The notes under the pieces are model-generated. The model was not told where the DNA came from. It saw nothing but the letters and a program-made list of their open reading frames with translations, and ran no database searches. The position numbers and the translations under genes are program-made. This document shows positions 10,269 through 17,770 of a stretch of DNA of 64,000 nucleotides, piece after piece. Origin of the DNA: DASYQD01 sp036005845 (GTDB taxonomy: Bacteria > Acidobacteriota > Thermoanaerobaculia > Multivoradales > JAIOJS01); the NCBI GenBank assembly GCA_036005845.1, contig DASYQD010000175.1, positions 1 through 64,000 on the forward strand, written 5' to 3'. Position 1 is the stretch's first letter. Every line of letters begins with the position of its first letter.

Positions 10269-11570
10269 TCAAGCGGCTTTCGCCATGGTCTTCGGTGTCG
10301 GGATCTCGGGACGCTGCAGCGCACGCCGCACGGCCCAGCGGTCGAGCGCCTCGGCCACCAAGCGGCTCTCCTGCTCGGGGTCGAGCTTGCGGTCCTGCTT
10401 GGCCTGGCCGAGCACGGCGAACAGCAGCGTCGGCGGCGCGCCGCGCATCGCCTTCGGCGCCCGCTTCCACGCTTCGTAGAGCGCCTGCAGCCGCGCCGGC
10501 TGGCGCGCGGCGATGGGGAACACTTCCGGCAGCGCCTTGCCGCGCAGCGCGCGCGGCCGATGCGCGAGCAGCAACTGCACGAAGGCGGGCAGCGTCGCCT
10601 CGAGCGCCGCGATGACGCGCAGGCGCTGCGCGTCGAGCCCCTGGCGCGGGTAGAACGACTCCCACAGGCGGTCAACGCCCCGCCACTGCGGGTGCGGATA
10701 GAGCGCCGCTCCGGTGGCCGCCGAGAGCTTCACGCGCACCCACGGGAACGGGTGCGGGTCGTCGAGCTGGATGCGGAACACGAAGGCGCGCGGCAGGCTC
10801 ACCACCGCCATCAGCCCCTGCGTGGCGGCGATGCCGAGCTTCGCTACCGCCCAGAAGTCGGCGACGATCTCGGAGATCCACCGCTCCCACAGCTCCCAGG
10901 CGAAGCGCTCCTCGCCGGCGCTGGCGCGCTGGCGCGCCTGCAGCGCGAGGCGCAGCGACTGCACGAGGTCGAGCAGGGCCGCGCCCTGGTGACCCACCTC
11001 GTGGACGAGCGAGGCCGCGATGCCGCTGCCCACCATGCGCTCGCGCGGCAGGCGGACGATGGCGACCGGGTTGTCGCCGCCGCCCGGCAGCCGCGTACGC
11101 GCGCGGCGGATGGCGGCGCCCGCGCCGCGATCGAGGTAGGTGACGACCGGCGGCGGGTCGAAGAAGGGCATCGAGAGGTCGAGGGCGTCGGCGGCCGCGA
11201 CGTCGAGGCCGCCGAGCCAGGTGCCGTTGCCGTGCTCGGCGCGCAGCGTCAGCACGTCGGCGAAGATGTCGAGCTGGGTGAGCCCGACGTTGAAGCGCAG
11301 CCGTAGCAGGGCCAGCCGCCGCTGCGCTTCCTCGGGCGTCGACTGCCGGCCCTCGGCGTCGAGCCAGCGCAGGTAGGCCTGCACCCGCCGCCGCAGATCA
11401 CGACGGCCGCCGATGAGGTGGTGGTCGATGGCCTTGGCCGCCGTCGGCGTGACGCCGGCCGCCGGCACGCGCGGCATGACGAGCGCGAACGGCCGCACGC
11501 GCGCCAGCCGCGTGAGCAGGGCGCGGGCCTCGTAGGCCAGCGTCCAGGCGGCGAAAGGGGACAGTGCCAT
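10269..11570 (-). CDS. HExxH zinc-metalloprotease-like protein
   Basis: The 433-residue product has a HEVGH motif at 190-194 (SLVHEVGHQGAALLD) and a downstream SEIVADFWA (E234, D238). This pattern fits a gluzincin-type zinc site with Glu as third ligand. No signal peptide or membrane anchor is visible, so it is cytoplasmic or exported by another route. It starts 3 bases after the stop of the 225-residue paralog and ends just before the 519-residue gene. That position suggests processing of the paralogs or of another product of the operon. The peptidase family is not assignable by eye. Confidence 0.7.
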   Translation of the reverse strand: MALSPFAAWTLAYEARALLTRLARVRPFALVMPRVPAAGVTPTAAKAIDHHLIGGRRDLRRRVQAYLRWLDAEGRQSTPEEAQRRLALLRLRFNVGLTQLDIFADVLTLRAEHGNGTWLGGLDVAAADALDLSMPFFDPPPVVTYLDRGAGAAIRRARTRLPGGGDNPVAIVRLPRERMVGSGIAASLVHEVGHQGAALLDLVQSLRLALQARQRASAGEERFAWELWERWISEIVADFWAVAKLGIAATQGLMAVVSLPRAFVFRIQLDDPHPFPWVRVKLSAATGAALYPHPQWRGVDRLWESFYPRQGLDAQRLRVIAALEATLPAFVQLLLAHRPRALRGKALPEVFPIAARQPARLQALYEAWKRAPKAMRGAPPTLLFAVLGQAKQDRKLDPEQESRLVAEALDRWAVRRALQRPEIPTPKTMAKAA

Positions 11571-11573
11571 CGC

Positions 11574-12251
11574 TCAGGCTCCGACCAGGATCACCTTGTT
11601 GCCGCGACGCACCCACACGCCGGCGCGGCAGCGGCACCGGCAACGCGACGGGTCGGCTCCATCGACCACCGCGCGACGGACGCCGCCCAGCGCCCCTGCC
11701 TCGCCCGACAGCAGCCGCGCCCCGAAGCGTCCGCGCAACAGTCCGGGAGCGTGCTGCTGCGCGGCGATCGCGACCGCCCGCTTCGCCGTCGCCAGCGGCG
11801 AGGCGCCCGGAGGTGCCGCGGCCGTGGCCTGCGCGGCGGCGCCGCAGAGACGGACGACGCGCTGCGCCACCTCCATCTCGAGCTGCTCGGGCTCGACGCC
11901 TTCGAGCTCGGTCTCGAAGAGCTTGGCGGCGAGGCTGCCGAGCTTCCCTCCGATGGCACCGCCCACCGGACCGCCGAAGAAGCTGCCGGCGACTTTGCCG
12001 ACGATGGGGAGCGCCGTCTTGGCGATCGGCTTGAGCACCTTGCCGAGCGTGCTGAAGACGCCTTTGAGGCCGCCGGCCTTCTTGAACAGCTTGCCGAGGA
12101 AGTGGTCGAGCTCCTCTTCGCTCTCCAGGCTCAGCAGCTCGGCGGCGAGCTCGCGCTCCTCGTGGGCGGAGAACGGTCCTTCGCCGGCCAGGCCCAGCTC
12201 CTCTTCGAGCTCTGGCTCGTAGACGTTCAACGTGCGATCGAGGTCGTGCAT
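11574..12251 (-). CDS. Acidic/glycine-zipper paralog B (unknown function)
   Basis: The 225-residue protein has four parts that match its upstream neighbour: an acidic N-terminus; a helix AAELLSLESEEELDHFLGKLFKK; a glycine-zipper stretch GSFFGGPVGGAIGGKLGSL; and a helical part containing EMEVAQRVVRLCGAAAQ and AAQQHAPGLL. A basic and hydrophobic tail GVWVRRGNKVILVGA ends it. A cysteine cluster CRCRCR lies just before the tail and is absent from paralog A. No signal peptide is seen. AAGGAGGAGA precedes the ATG. The Gly-x3-Gly runs suggest membrane insertion or oligomerisation. The family is unknown to me. Confidence 0.75.
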   Translation of the reverse strand: MHDLDRTLNVYEPELEEELGLAGEGPFSAHEERELAAELLSLESEEELDHFLGKLFKKAGGLKGVFSTLGKVLKPIAKTALPIVGKVAGSFFGGPVGGAIGGKLGSLAAKLFETELEGVEPEQLEMEVAQRVVRLCGAAAQATAAAPPGASPLATAKRAVAIAAQQHAPGLLRGRFGARLLSGEAGALGGVRRAVVDGADPSRCRCRCRAGVWVRRGNKVILVGA

Positions 12252-12280
12252 GGTCTCTCCTCCTTGGCGACGGCGGTCGT

Positions 12281-13033
12281 TCAGATGCCGACCACGACGA
12301 CGTTGCGGCCGCGGCGATACCAGAAGCCCTTGCGCTTGCGCGGCACGCCGACGCCGCCGCTGCTGCCGATGCCGCCGATGCCGCCAATGCCGCCGGCGGC
12401 GCCCACGACCGGCTTGAGCAGGCCCGGCGCGTGCCGGCTGGCCGCGCTGGCGAGCGCCGCCCTCGCCGTCTGCTGAGGCGAGCCGCCGCGCCCCGCCGTC
12501 TGCGCCACCTGCACCGCGGCGTCGCCGGCGAGGCGCACGAAGCGCTTCGCCATCTCGAGCTCGCGATCCTCGGGGCTCATGCCTTCCAGCTCGAGCCCGA
12601 AAATGCGGCCGCCGAGGTTCCCCAACTGGGCGCCGATGTCGCCGCCCTTGGCGCCGCCGAAGTAGCCGCCCACCGCGCGGCCGAGCAGCGGCAGCGCCTT
12701 CTTCGCCGCGCTGCCGAGCAGCCCCTTGAGCGACTGCCCCGACGGCGAGCCGAGGATCTGCCCCACCGCCGGGCTGATGCGCTTGAAGAGCTTGCCGAGG
12801 AAGTGATCGAGCTCGGCTTCCTGGCTGACCGACAGCAGCTCGGCCGCCAGCTCCAGCTCCTGCTCCTCGTGGAACGGCCCTTCGCCCTCGCCGTACTGCT
12901 CGTGGTCGGCCTCGAAGTCGCCTTCGAGGTCGGCCTCGAGATCGGCCTCGAAGTCGGCCTCCTGGTCGCCGAACGTCTCACCCTCGAAGTCGCCCTCGAG
13001 CTCGCCGTACACCTCATCGCGCAGTCCGTTCAC
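12281..13033 (-). CDS. Acidic-repeat/glycine-zipper paralog A (first gene of operon, unknown function)
   Basis: The 250-residue protein begins with about 60 strongly acidic residues built from (D/E)-x-E-(A/G) repeats. Helix AAELLSVSQEAELDHFLGKLFKR, a glycine-zipper core (GYFGGAKGGDIGAQLGNLGG), ELEMAKRFVRLAGDAA and AASRHAPGLL come next. A glycine-rich linker of GGIG repeats leads to a tail GFWYRRGRNVVVVGI nearly identical in pattern to paralog B. The start is the GTG at 13033, placed by a perfect AAAGGAGG at 13040-13047. It is 29 bases upstream of paralog B. The pair clearly arose by tandem duplication, and the acidic leader has expanded in this copy. Confidence 0.78.
   Translation of the reverse strand: MNGLRDEVYGELEGDFEGETFGDQEADFEADLEADLEGDFEADHEQYGEGEGPFHEEQELELAAELLSVSQEAELDHFLGKLFKRISPAVGQILGSPSGQSLKGLLGSAAKKALPLLGRAVGGYFGGAKGGDIGAQLGNLGGRIFGLELEGMSPEDRELEMAKRFVRLAGDAAVQVAQTAGRGGSPQQTARAALASAASRHAPGLLKPVVGAAGGIGGIGGIGSSGGVGVPRKRKGFWYRRGRNVVVVGI
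12909..13004 (-). repeat. Tandem 12-base repeat encoding an acidic leader
   Basis: Eight consecutive 12-base units of the type gcctcgaagtcg run through the start of paralog A; the unit at 12969-12980 is the most diverged. On the minus strand each unit encodes a four-residue repeat such as DFEA or DLEG. The units differ mostly at codon third positions, so the repeat is old or under selection for the acidic residues rather than a recent slippage product. Confidence 0.75.
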
Positions 13034-13187
13034 GTCGCGCCTCCTTTGTCGTGTTGCTCCAGGGATGCCCTGGGATCGGGGCGCCAGAAGCGCAACGGAC
13101 GTGCCCGGAAAAAGGCCCTCTCCGGCGAAGCGGGCTTCGCTTCGCCGGCGGATTACGCGCGCGCCGCGAACTCGACTTCGCTGCCGA

Positions 13188-14648
13188 TCAGCGGTGGAGC
13201 CGCAGCTCGCCGCGGCTGCCGTCGGCAGCGAGCCAGCACGACAGCGTGCGGTAGCCGCGCGCGGCGCGCAGGACGGTGGCGACGTCGCCCCAGCGCTGCG
13301 CTTCGCGCGCGCCGAGGAGCGGGATCTCGTCGAGGAGCTGGTGGAGGCGTTCGGCTTGTTCAGCCGCCGGCGCGATCGAGAGCCAGCCGCCGAGCGCGAG
13401 CGGCGGGAAGCTGCGGCCGCTGGCGAGGGGCAGCCAGACGTTCGCCAGCTCGCGGGCGTGGTCGGCGGCCGACGACTCGGTGGCCGCCAGCTCACCGCCG
13501 CCGAACGGCGCCGCGCGCACGCCGGCGAGCTGGCGCAGCAGGTGGCCGCCGGGCAGCGCCTCCACCGCTCCCGAGGGTTGTGCCCACGACGCCGCCGCAG
13601 GCAAGCCGGCGAGCAGGCCCTGGCGGTCAGCGTCCATCAGCAGCAGCGCCTCGGCGCGCTCGGCGCGGCGTTGCAGCCAGATCAGCATCACGCGCGGCGG
13701 CGGGCCGGCGTGCGGCGGATCGGGTAGTGGCGCGCCGAGGCGCATGACGAGGTCGTCGTCCTCGCGGCGCAGCGGGAAACGGCCGGCGGGCAGCGGCGGC
13801 ACCGGCTCGGCGAGCTCGACGAGGGCAAGGGTCGGTTGCGCGTCGCCGGTCGCGCGCTGCCCACCATCGGGCGCGGCACCGTCGACGCCGCGCGAAGCGC
13901 TGCGCTCGGCGCCGCTAACGGCAGTCGCGTCCGTCCCCGCACTGCTGTCCGCTTCGCCGGCCGGACCGCTGATCCGCGTCGAGCGCAACCGCCACGTCAG
14001 CCCGTCCCAACTCACCTCGGCCGGCGAGCCGTTGACGCGCACCTCGCCGCCGGCGAGCCAGGCATTGCGCGCCAACGTGCCGGCGAGTCGCGTCAGCGCC
14101 GCGGTCGCGGGGTAGAGCCGCATCGCGGCGCGGATCGTGCGGCCGTCGCGGCTCGCTTCCACCAGCAGCTCGCGCGCGGCGGGAATGCCGAGCGCGCCGA
14201 GCCGCGGGATGGCGGGCTCGGGCAGGCCGGCGAGCCGCGACGCGGCGGCCAGCACTTCCTGTGGCCGCTCCACGGCCTTGCCTAGCGCGCCAAGGTTCTG
14301 GTGCGGGTACGGCAGCCATAGCCGCACCGGCAGCGCGCCCGCTTCGCCAAGCAAGCGCGAGTTCGCAGGCGCCATCTCGTGCGGGCGGTCGCGGTACCAG
14401 TAGGCCCAATGTCCGACGGCGGCCGCGACCAGCACGACGAACGCGAGCAGACAGCCACTACGTCGCGAGACGCGCCTGCGGGGCGACGGCTCGGTTGGAT
14501 CGTCGTCGGTGCCACGTCGGGCATCGCGACCACTTCGCGGCGCGCGCGATGACGCTTCGTCGCCGCCGGCAGCGAAGAGCCGAGAGGAGCTCGCTTCTCC
14601 GCGCGGTGGCAGCGCAGCGACGCTCGGCCCGTCGCCGGCAGCGCTCAC
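13188..14648 (-). CDS. Membrane-anchored protein of unknown function in the EPS locus
   Basis: The 486-residue protein has a basic, low-complexity N-terminal cytoplasmic segment of about 65 residues. A single transmembrane helix (GCLLAFVVLVAAAVGHWAYWY) and a large periplasmic part follow. A disordered insertion rich in Ser, Ala and Gly lies near residue 230-260. It is not a family I recognise; the overall look (LPVRLWLPYPHQNLG, ARGYRTLSCWLAADG) suggests a DUF3352-like or similar extracytoplasmic fold. Its ATG overlaps the stop of the upstream glycosyltransferase (ATGA), tying it to the glycan locus. The next gene downstream starts beyond a 154-base gap, so it ends this unit. Confidence 0.7.
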   Translation of the reverse strand: MSAAGDGPSVAALPPRGEASSSRLFAAGGDEASSRAPRSGRDARRGTDDDPTEPSPRRRVSRRSGCLLAFVVLVAAAVGHWAYWYRDRPHEMAPANSRLLGEAGALPVRLWLPYPHQNLGALGKAVERPQEVLAAASRLAGLPEPAIPRLGALGIPAARELLVEASRDGRTIRAAMRLYPATAALTRLAGTLARNAWLAGGEVRVNGSPAEVSWDGLTWRLRSTRISGPAGEADSSAGTDATAVSGAERSASRGVDGAAPDGGQRATGDAQPTLALVELAEPVPPLPAGRFPLRREDDDLVMRLGAPLPDPPHAGPPPRVMLIWLQRRAERAEALLLMDADRQGLLAGLPAAASWAQPSGAVEALPGGHLLRQLAGVRAAPFGGGELAATESSAADHARELANVWLPLASGRSFPPLALGGWLSIAPAAEQAERLHQLLDEIPLLGAREAQRWGDVATVLRAARGYRTLSCWLAADGSRGELRLHR

Positions 14649-16051
14649 TCGACGGTACCTCGGCCGGCGCGATCGAGATCGAGCTCCACCAGCGCCTGCG
14701 CGACCGGCGCCAGCACCTCCTCGTCACGCTCGCCGATGCCGAGGTCGGCGAGCTCGGCGGCGCTGTCGCGCACCAGCTCGGCGAAGAGGTCCCTCGCCGC
14801 GAAGGGCGCCAGCGGCGGCGGACAGGGCGCGGGGCGCCATCGCTTCTCGACGGCATCGCGCACCACGCCCGCATAAGCGGCGGCCGAGACCTCCGGTGTC
14901 TGCGCGGCGACATACCGCCGCGCGTTCTCGCCCATGACTTGCCGCAGCGCCGGGTCTTTGGCGAGCGCGCGCAACGTCGCCACCAGCAGATCCTCCTCGT
15001 CCTCGTCGAGGTCGACCTTGGCGCAGCAGCCGTCGGGGATCTCGGCGAAGGCGCCGGCACGAGTCACGATCACCGGCTTGCCGAGCCCGAGCAGCCGCAC
15101 CAGCGTGCCCGAGGTCTCGCCGGCCGTCGGGTGACGCAAGTTCACCGCCACGTCGCAGGCGGCCATGTGGAGGAGGAAGCGATCGAGCTCGAGCCGGCCG
15201 GTGATCTCGACGCCGGCCCGCAGCTCGGGTGCGAAGATGCGCGCGAAGTCGTAATGCGGCGACACCTCGCCGACGAGCTCCAGCCGCGTGCCCGCCGCGC
15301 GGTCCGCGGGCAGCTCGCCGCGCAGGCGCGCGAAGGCGCGCAGCAGCACCGGCAGCCGCTTCGCCTCGGTCAGGAAGCCGAAGGTGGCGACGACGAAGTC
15401 AGCGGCGGGGATCCCGAGCTGGTGCCGCGCCTCTTCGCGCGCGACGGCCGGCAGCCCGGCGAGGCTCAGGTGGTGCGGCACCACCTGCACGCGCGCCTCC
15501 GGCCGGCTCGCCAGCACGCGGCCGGCGGTCGTGCGGTTGTGGACGATGACGCCCGCCGCCGCGTCGACGGCGCGCTCGAAGAGCGGGAAGCGGAAGGGGT
15601 CGAGCGGCACGCCGGTCGCCACCGCGCGCCGCGCCACCGCCTCACCGCTCCTCCCGTAGCACCAGCGCATCGCTTCGACGTAGGCGTCGGGGTCGCCGGC
15701 GTGCAGCGTCACGTCGCGCACCAAGTGGTGGAGCACGTACTCATGAAGCACGAGCACCGCCGGCACGTCCACCGGATGCGCGAGCAGCCGGCGATAGATG
15801 CCGGCGTGGAAGTCGCGGTTGTTACCGAGGTGGTAGAGCGCGGCGTCGTAGCGGCCCGTCGCGAGGAGCTCGGGAAAGCGGCGCAGCGTCTGTACCGGAA
15901 ACGCGGCCGCGAGCTCTCGGCCGACGGCGACGCCGTCCTCGACCACTAGCTCGACCTCGAGGTGCCGCGCGAGCGGCGGCAACAGCTCCGCCGAATAGTC
16001 GGCGATGCCGGAGGTCTGCGGTGGCAGCGGGCTCAGGTAGGCGACGCGCAT
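14645..16051 (-). CDS. Glycosyltransferase, GT4 family
   Basis: The 468-residue protein opens with the GT-B N-terminal strand MRVAYLSPLPPQTSGIADYS, where the Gly-rich loop binds the acceptor side. The C-terminal nucleotide-sugar domain includes VVATFGFLTEAKRLPVLLRAF and LRHPTAGETSGTLVRLLGLGKPVIVT, which takes the place of the usual E-x7-E motif. A 60-residue extension follows the GT fold. It would transfer a sugar to a lipid-linked intermediate on the cytoplasmic face. It heads the two-gene minus-strand unit, with a palindromic repeat in the upstream gap. Donor and acceptor are unknown. Confidence 0.88.
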   Translation of the reverse strand: MRVAYLSPLPPQTSGIADYSAELLPPLARHLEVELVVEDGVAVGRELAAAFPVQTLRRFPELLATGRYDAALYHLGNNRDFHAGIYRRLLAHPVDVPAVLVLHEYVLHHLVRDVTLHAGDPDAYVEAMRWCYGRSGEAVARRAVATGVPLDPFRFPLFERAVDAAAGVIVHNRTTAGRVLASRPEARVQVVPHHLSLAGLPAVAREEARHQLGIPAADFVVATFGFLTEAKRLPVLLRAFARLRGELPADRAAGTRLELVGEVSPHYDFARIFAPELRAGVEITGRLELDRFLLHMAACDVAVNLRHPTAGETSGTLVRLLGLGKPVIVTRAGAFAEIPDGCCAKVDLDEDEEDLLVATLRALAKDPALRQVMGENARRYVAAQTPEVSAAAYAGVVRDAVEKRWRPAPCPPPLAPFAARDLFAELVRDSAAELADLGIGERDEEVLAPVAQALVELDLDRAGRGTVE

Positions 16052-16087
16052 CGTGGCTCGGCGCCGGGAGACGGCGCACGTTGAAGG

Positions 16088-16170
16088 TCGAGATCGCGTC
16101 GTCGCTGCGGTTCTCGCGATGACGACCTGACCGTCATCGCGAGGCCGCGGGGCGGCCGTGGCGATCTCAA
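16088..16170. repeat. Dispersed palindromic repeat, copy 1
   Basis: Two related arms lie back to back: one runs gagatcgcgtcgtcg to cgcgatgacga (about 16089-16124), the other gtcatcgcgaggccgc to gcgatctca (16133-16169). The same arms occur at 20470-20565 in the opposite relative order. The core GTCATYGCGAGG-n-GATCTC is typical of dispersed intergenic palindromes of the REP/ERIC kind. It lies between two same-strand glycosyltransferase genes and may act on mRNA ends. Confidence 0.7.
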
Positions 16171-16195
16171 CGGCGGCCGTTCCTCGTAGTGACGT

Positions 16196-17266
16196 TCAGC
16201 CATTGCCGGTGAGGTGCTCGACGACCGTATCCCACGCGATCTCGCGCACGCGCTCGCGTCCCGCCGCGCCCATCCGCCGCGCCAGCTCGTGGTCGGCCCA
16301 GAGCTGGTCGAGCTTCGCCGCGATCGCGCGCGGTTCGGGCGCGCAGACGAAGCCGCTCTTGCCATCGTCCACCAGCTCGAGCACGCCGCCGGCGTCCGCC
16401 GTCGTCACCACCGGCTTGGCGGCCTGGAACGCTTCGACGGTGACGAAGCCGTAGTCCTCGTCGTAGGGCGCGTAGAAGGCGCCGAGGCTCTGCGCGTACT
16501 CCTCCACCACCTGTTCGTCGGCGACGAAGCCGAGGAAGTCGACGCGCTCGGCGACGCCGAGCTTCGCCGCCAGCGTCGCGAGCGCCTCGCGCTGCGGCCC
16601 GGTGCCGGCGATGCGCGCACGCACAGGATGCTGCGTGTGCCGCAACGCGCGCACCAGCAGATCGACGCGCTTGATCTCGTCGAGGCGGCCGATGGTGAAC
16701 ACGAAGTCGCCGAACGGACCGTCGCGCAAGCGCCCGTCGAGCCGCGGCGGCGGGTAGAGCACACGCGCCGCGATTCCGTTGTGCTGCCGCAGCCGTGCGG
16801 CGACGTTGCCGGAGATGGTGAACACGCGTCGCGCCTCGCCGAGCCCGCGCCGGTCCATGGCGCGGACCACGGCGATGGCGCGCGCGTCGCGCTCGTCGCC
16901 AGCGGCGAAGTCGCTGTACGGCGTGCCGAGCAGGTCGTAGACCTGGCGGAGCTGGTGGATGAGCCACACCACCTTGTTGGGATGGCGCACGAGGTAGGAG
17001 GGAAAGCGCGTGCCGACCACGAGGTCGACGCGCTTGCCGCCGACCTCTCGCAGATCGAGCAATCGCCAGGCGAGCCCCGCCTTCGCGAGGTCGACGCGCT
17101 GCGGCCACTGGAAGGGCATCGTGACGATCTCGGCCTCGAAGCCGCGCGCGCGGAGCTGGTCGCGCAGGCACTCGACGAGGATCTCGGCGCCGCCCCACGC
17201 GAACGGCACCTGCGTGGCGCAGATGACGACCCGGCGGACCGGGTCGTTCGATCGGCCGTCGATCAA
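16196..17266 (-). CDS. Glycosyltransferase, GT4 family (TTG start)
   Basis: The 356-residue GT-B protein shows VVICATQVPFAWGGAEILVE at the N-terminus and a nucleotide-sugar domain with FTIGRLDEIKRVDLLVRAL. Its catalytic helix contains YAPYDEDYGFVTVEAFQAAKPVV, where the two Glu residues form the E-x7-E motif. The start is a TTG at 17266 that overlaps the stop of the small upstream gene (TTGA) and is preceded by GGAGAAGG. The frame stays open for another 1.8 kb upstream on this strand, but that is antisense to another glycosyltransferase. Likely role: addition of a mannose- or glucose-type residue to the repeat unit. Confidence 0.88.
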   Translation of the reverse strand: MIDGRSNDPVRRVVICATQVPFAWGGAEILVECLRDQLRARGFEAEIVTMPFQWPQRVDLAKAGLAWRLLDLREVGGKRVDLVVGTRFPSYLVRHPNKVVWLIHQLRQVYDLLGTPYSDFAAGDERDARAIAVVRAMDRRGLGEARRVFTISGNVAARLRQHNGIAARVLYPPPRLDGRLRDGPFGDFVFTIGRLDEIKRVDLLVRALRHTQHPVRARIAGTGPQREALATLAAKLGVAERVDFLGFVADEQVVEEYAQSLGAFYAPYDEDYGFVTVEAFQAAKPVVTTADAGGVLELVDDGKSGFVCAPEPRAIAAKLDQLWADHELARRMGAAGRERVREIAWDTVVEHLTGNG

Positions 17267-17739
17267 GCCTTCTCCGCGTCCGCGCGGCGCGGCGAGCTGC
17301 GCTCGAGCGTCTCGAGCCGCAGCGTCAGCTCGCGCACCTGCTTCGCCAAGCGCGCCTCGCTCTCGGCGAGCTCCTGCAGCAGCGCGGCGCTCGCCGCGTT
17401 GTGCGCGTTCTGCTGCTCGAGCAGCGGACGCACCAGCCACTTGCCGAAGAGCTTGTAGCCGGCCTTGCGCGCCAGCACGATCCAACGGCCGAGCCCGGGG
17501 CGGTGCGAGGTGGGCGCCGGCTCGCGCACGTACTCGCTCTGGCGGACCTGCAGCAGCTTGCCCTGCAGATCGGCGTCGCCGGCATCGCCTACTGCCGAAG
17601 CTCCAGGCGCGCCAAGCGTGACCAACTCGGCCCGCCGCTGCCGCACGCCGGCGCGGAGCTGGTCGAGCACCGCCGCGACACGCTCGCGCTCCTCCTCGCC
17701 GGCCGCCGGCGCGGCGTCGCTCTCCGGCCCTTCCTGCAT
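17263..17739 (-). CDS. Small coiled-coil protein in the EPS locus
   Basis: The 158-residue protein has an acidic N-terminus, a helix rich in Arg and Glu, a central GLGRWIVLARKAGYKLFGKWLVRPLLEQQNAHN segment that could lie along the membrane, and a C-terminal coiled coil (LLQELAESEARLAKQVREL). Such proteins often accompany glycosyltransferases in bacterial O-antigen or EPS loci and may scaffold them, but the function is not established. Its ATG is only 31 bases from the start of the divergent glycosyltransferase. Its stop overlaps the TTG of the next gene, so the pair is co-translated. Confidence 0.7.
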   Translation of the reverse strand: MQEGPESDAAPAAGEEERERVAAVLDQLRAGVRQRRAELVTLGAPGASAVGDAGDADLQGKLLQVRQSEYVREPAPTSHRPGLGRWIVLARKAGYKLFGKWLVRPLLEQQNAHNAASAALLQELAESEARLAKQVRELTLRLETLERSSPRRADAEKA

Positions 17740-17770
17740 GGGCCTGCACGATACACTCAGGGCTCCGCGG

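Noticed and set aside
7674..11306. A 1210-codon open frame on the plus strand across the operon
   Set aside because: It is the antisense shadow of the minus-strand operon. It has no domains, is very rich in Arg/Ala/Glu, and the minus-strand genes have ribosome-binding sites and motifs.
7488..13033. Extracellular contractile injection system
   Set aside because: No sheath, tube, baseplate or AAA+ ATPase gene is present in the window, so the label cannot be supported.
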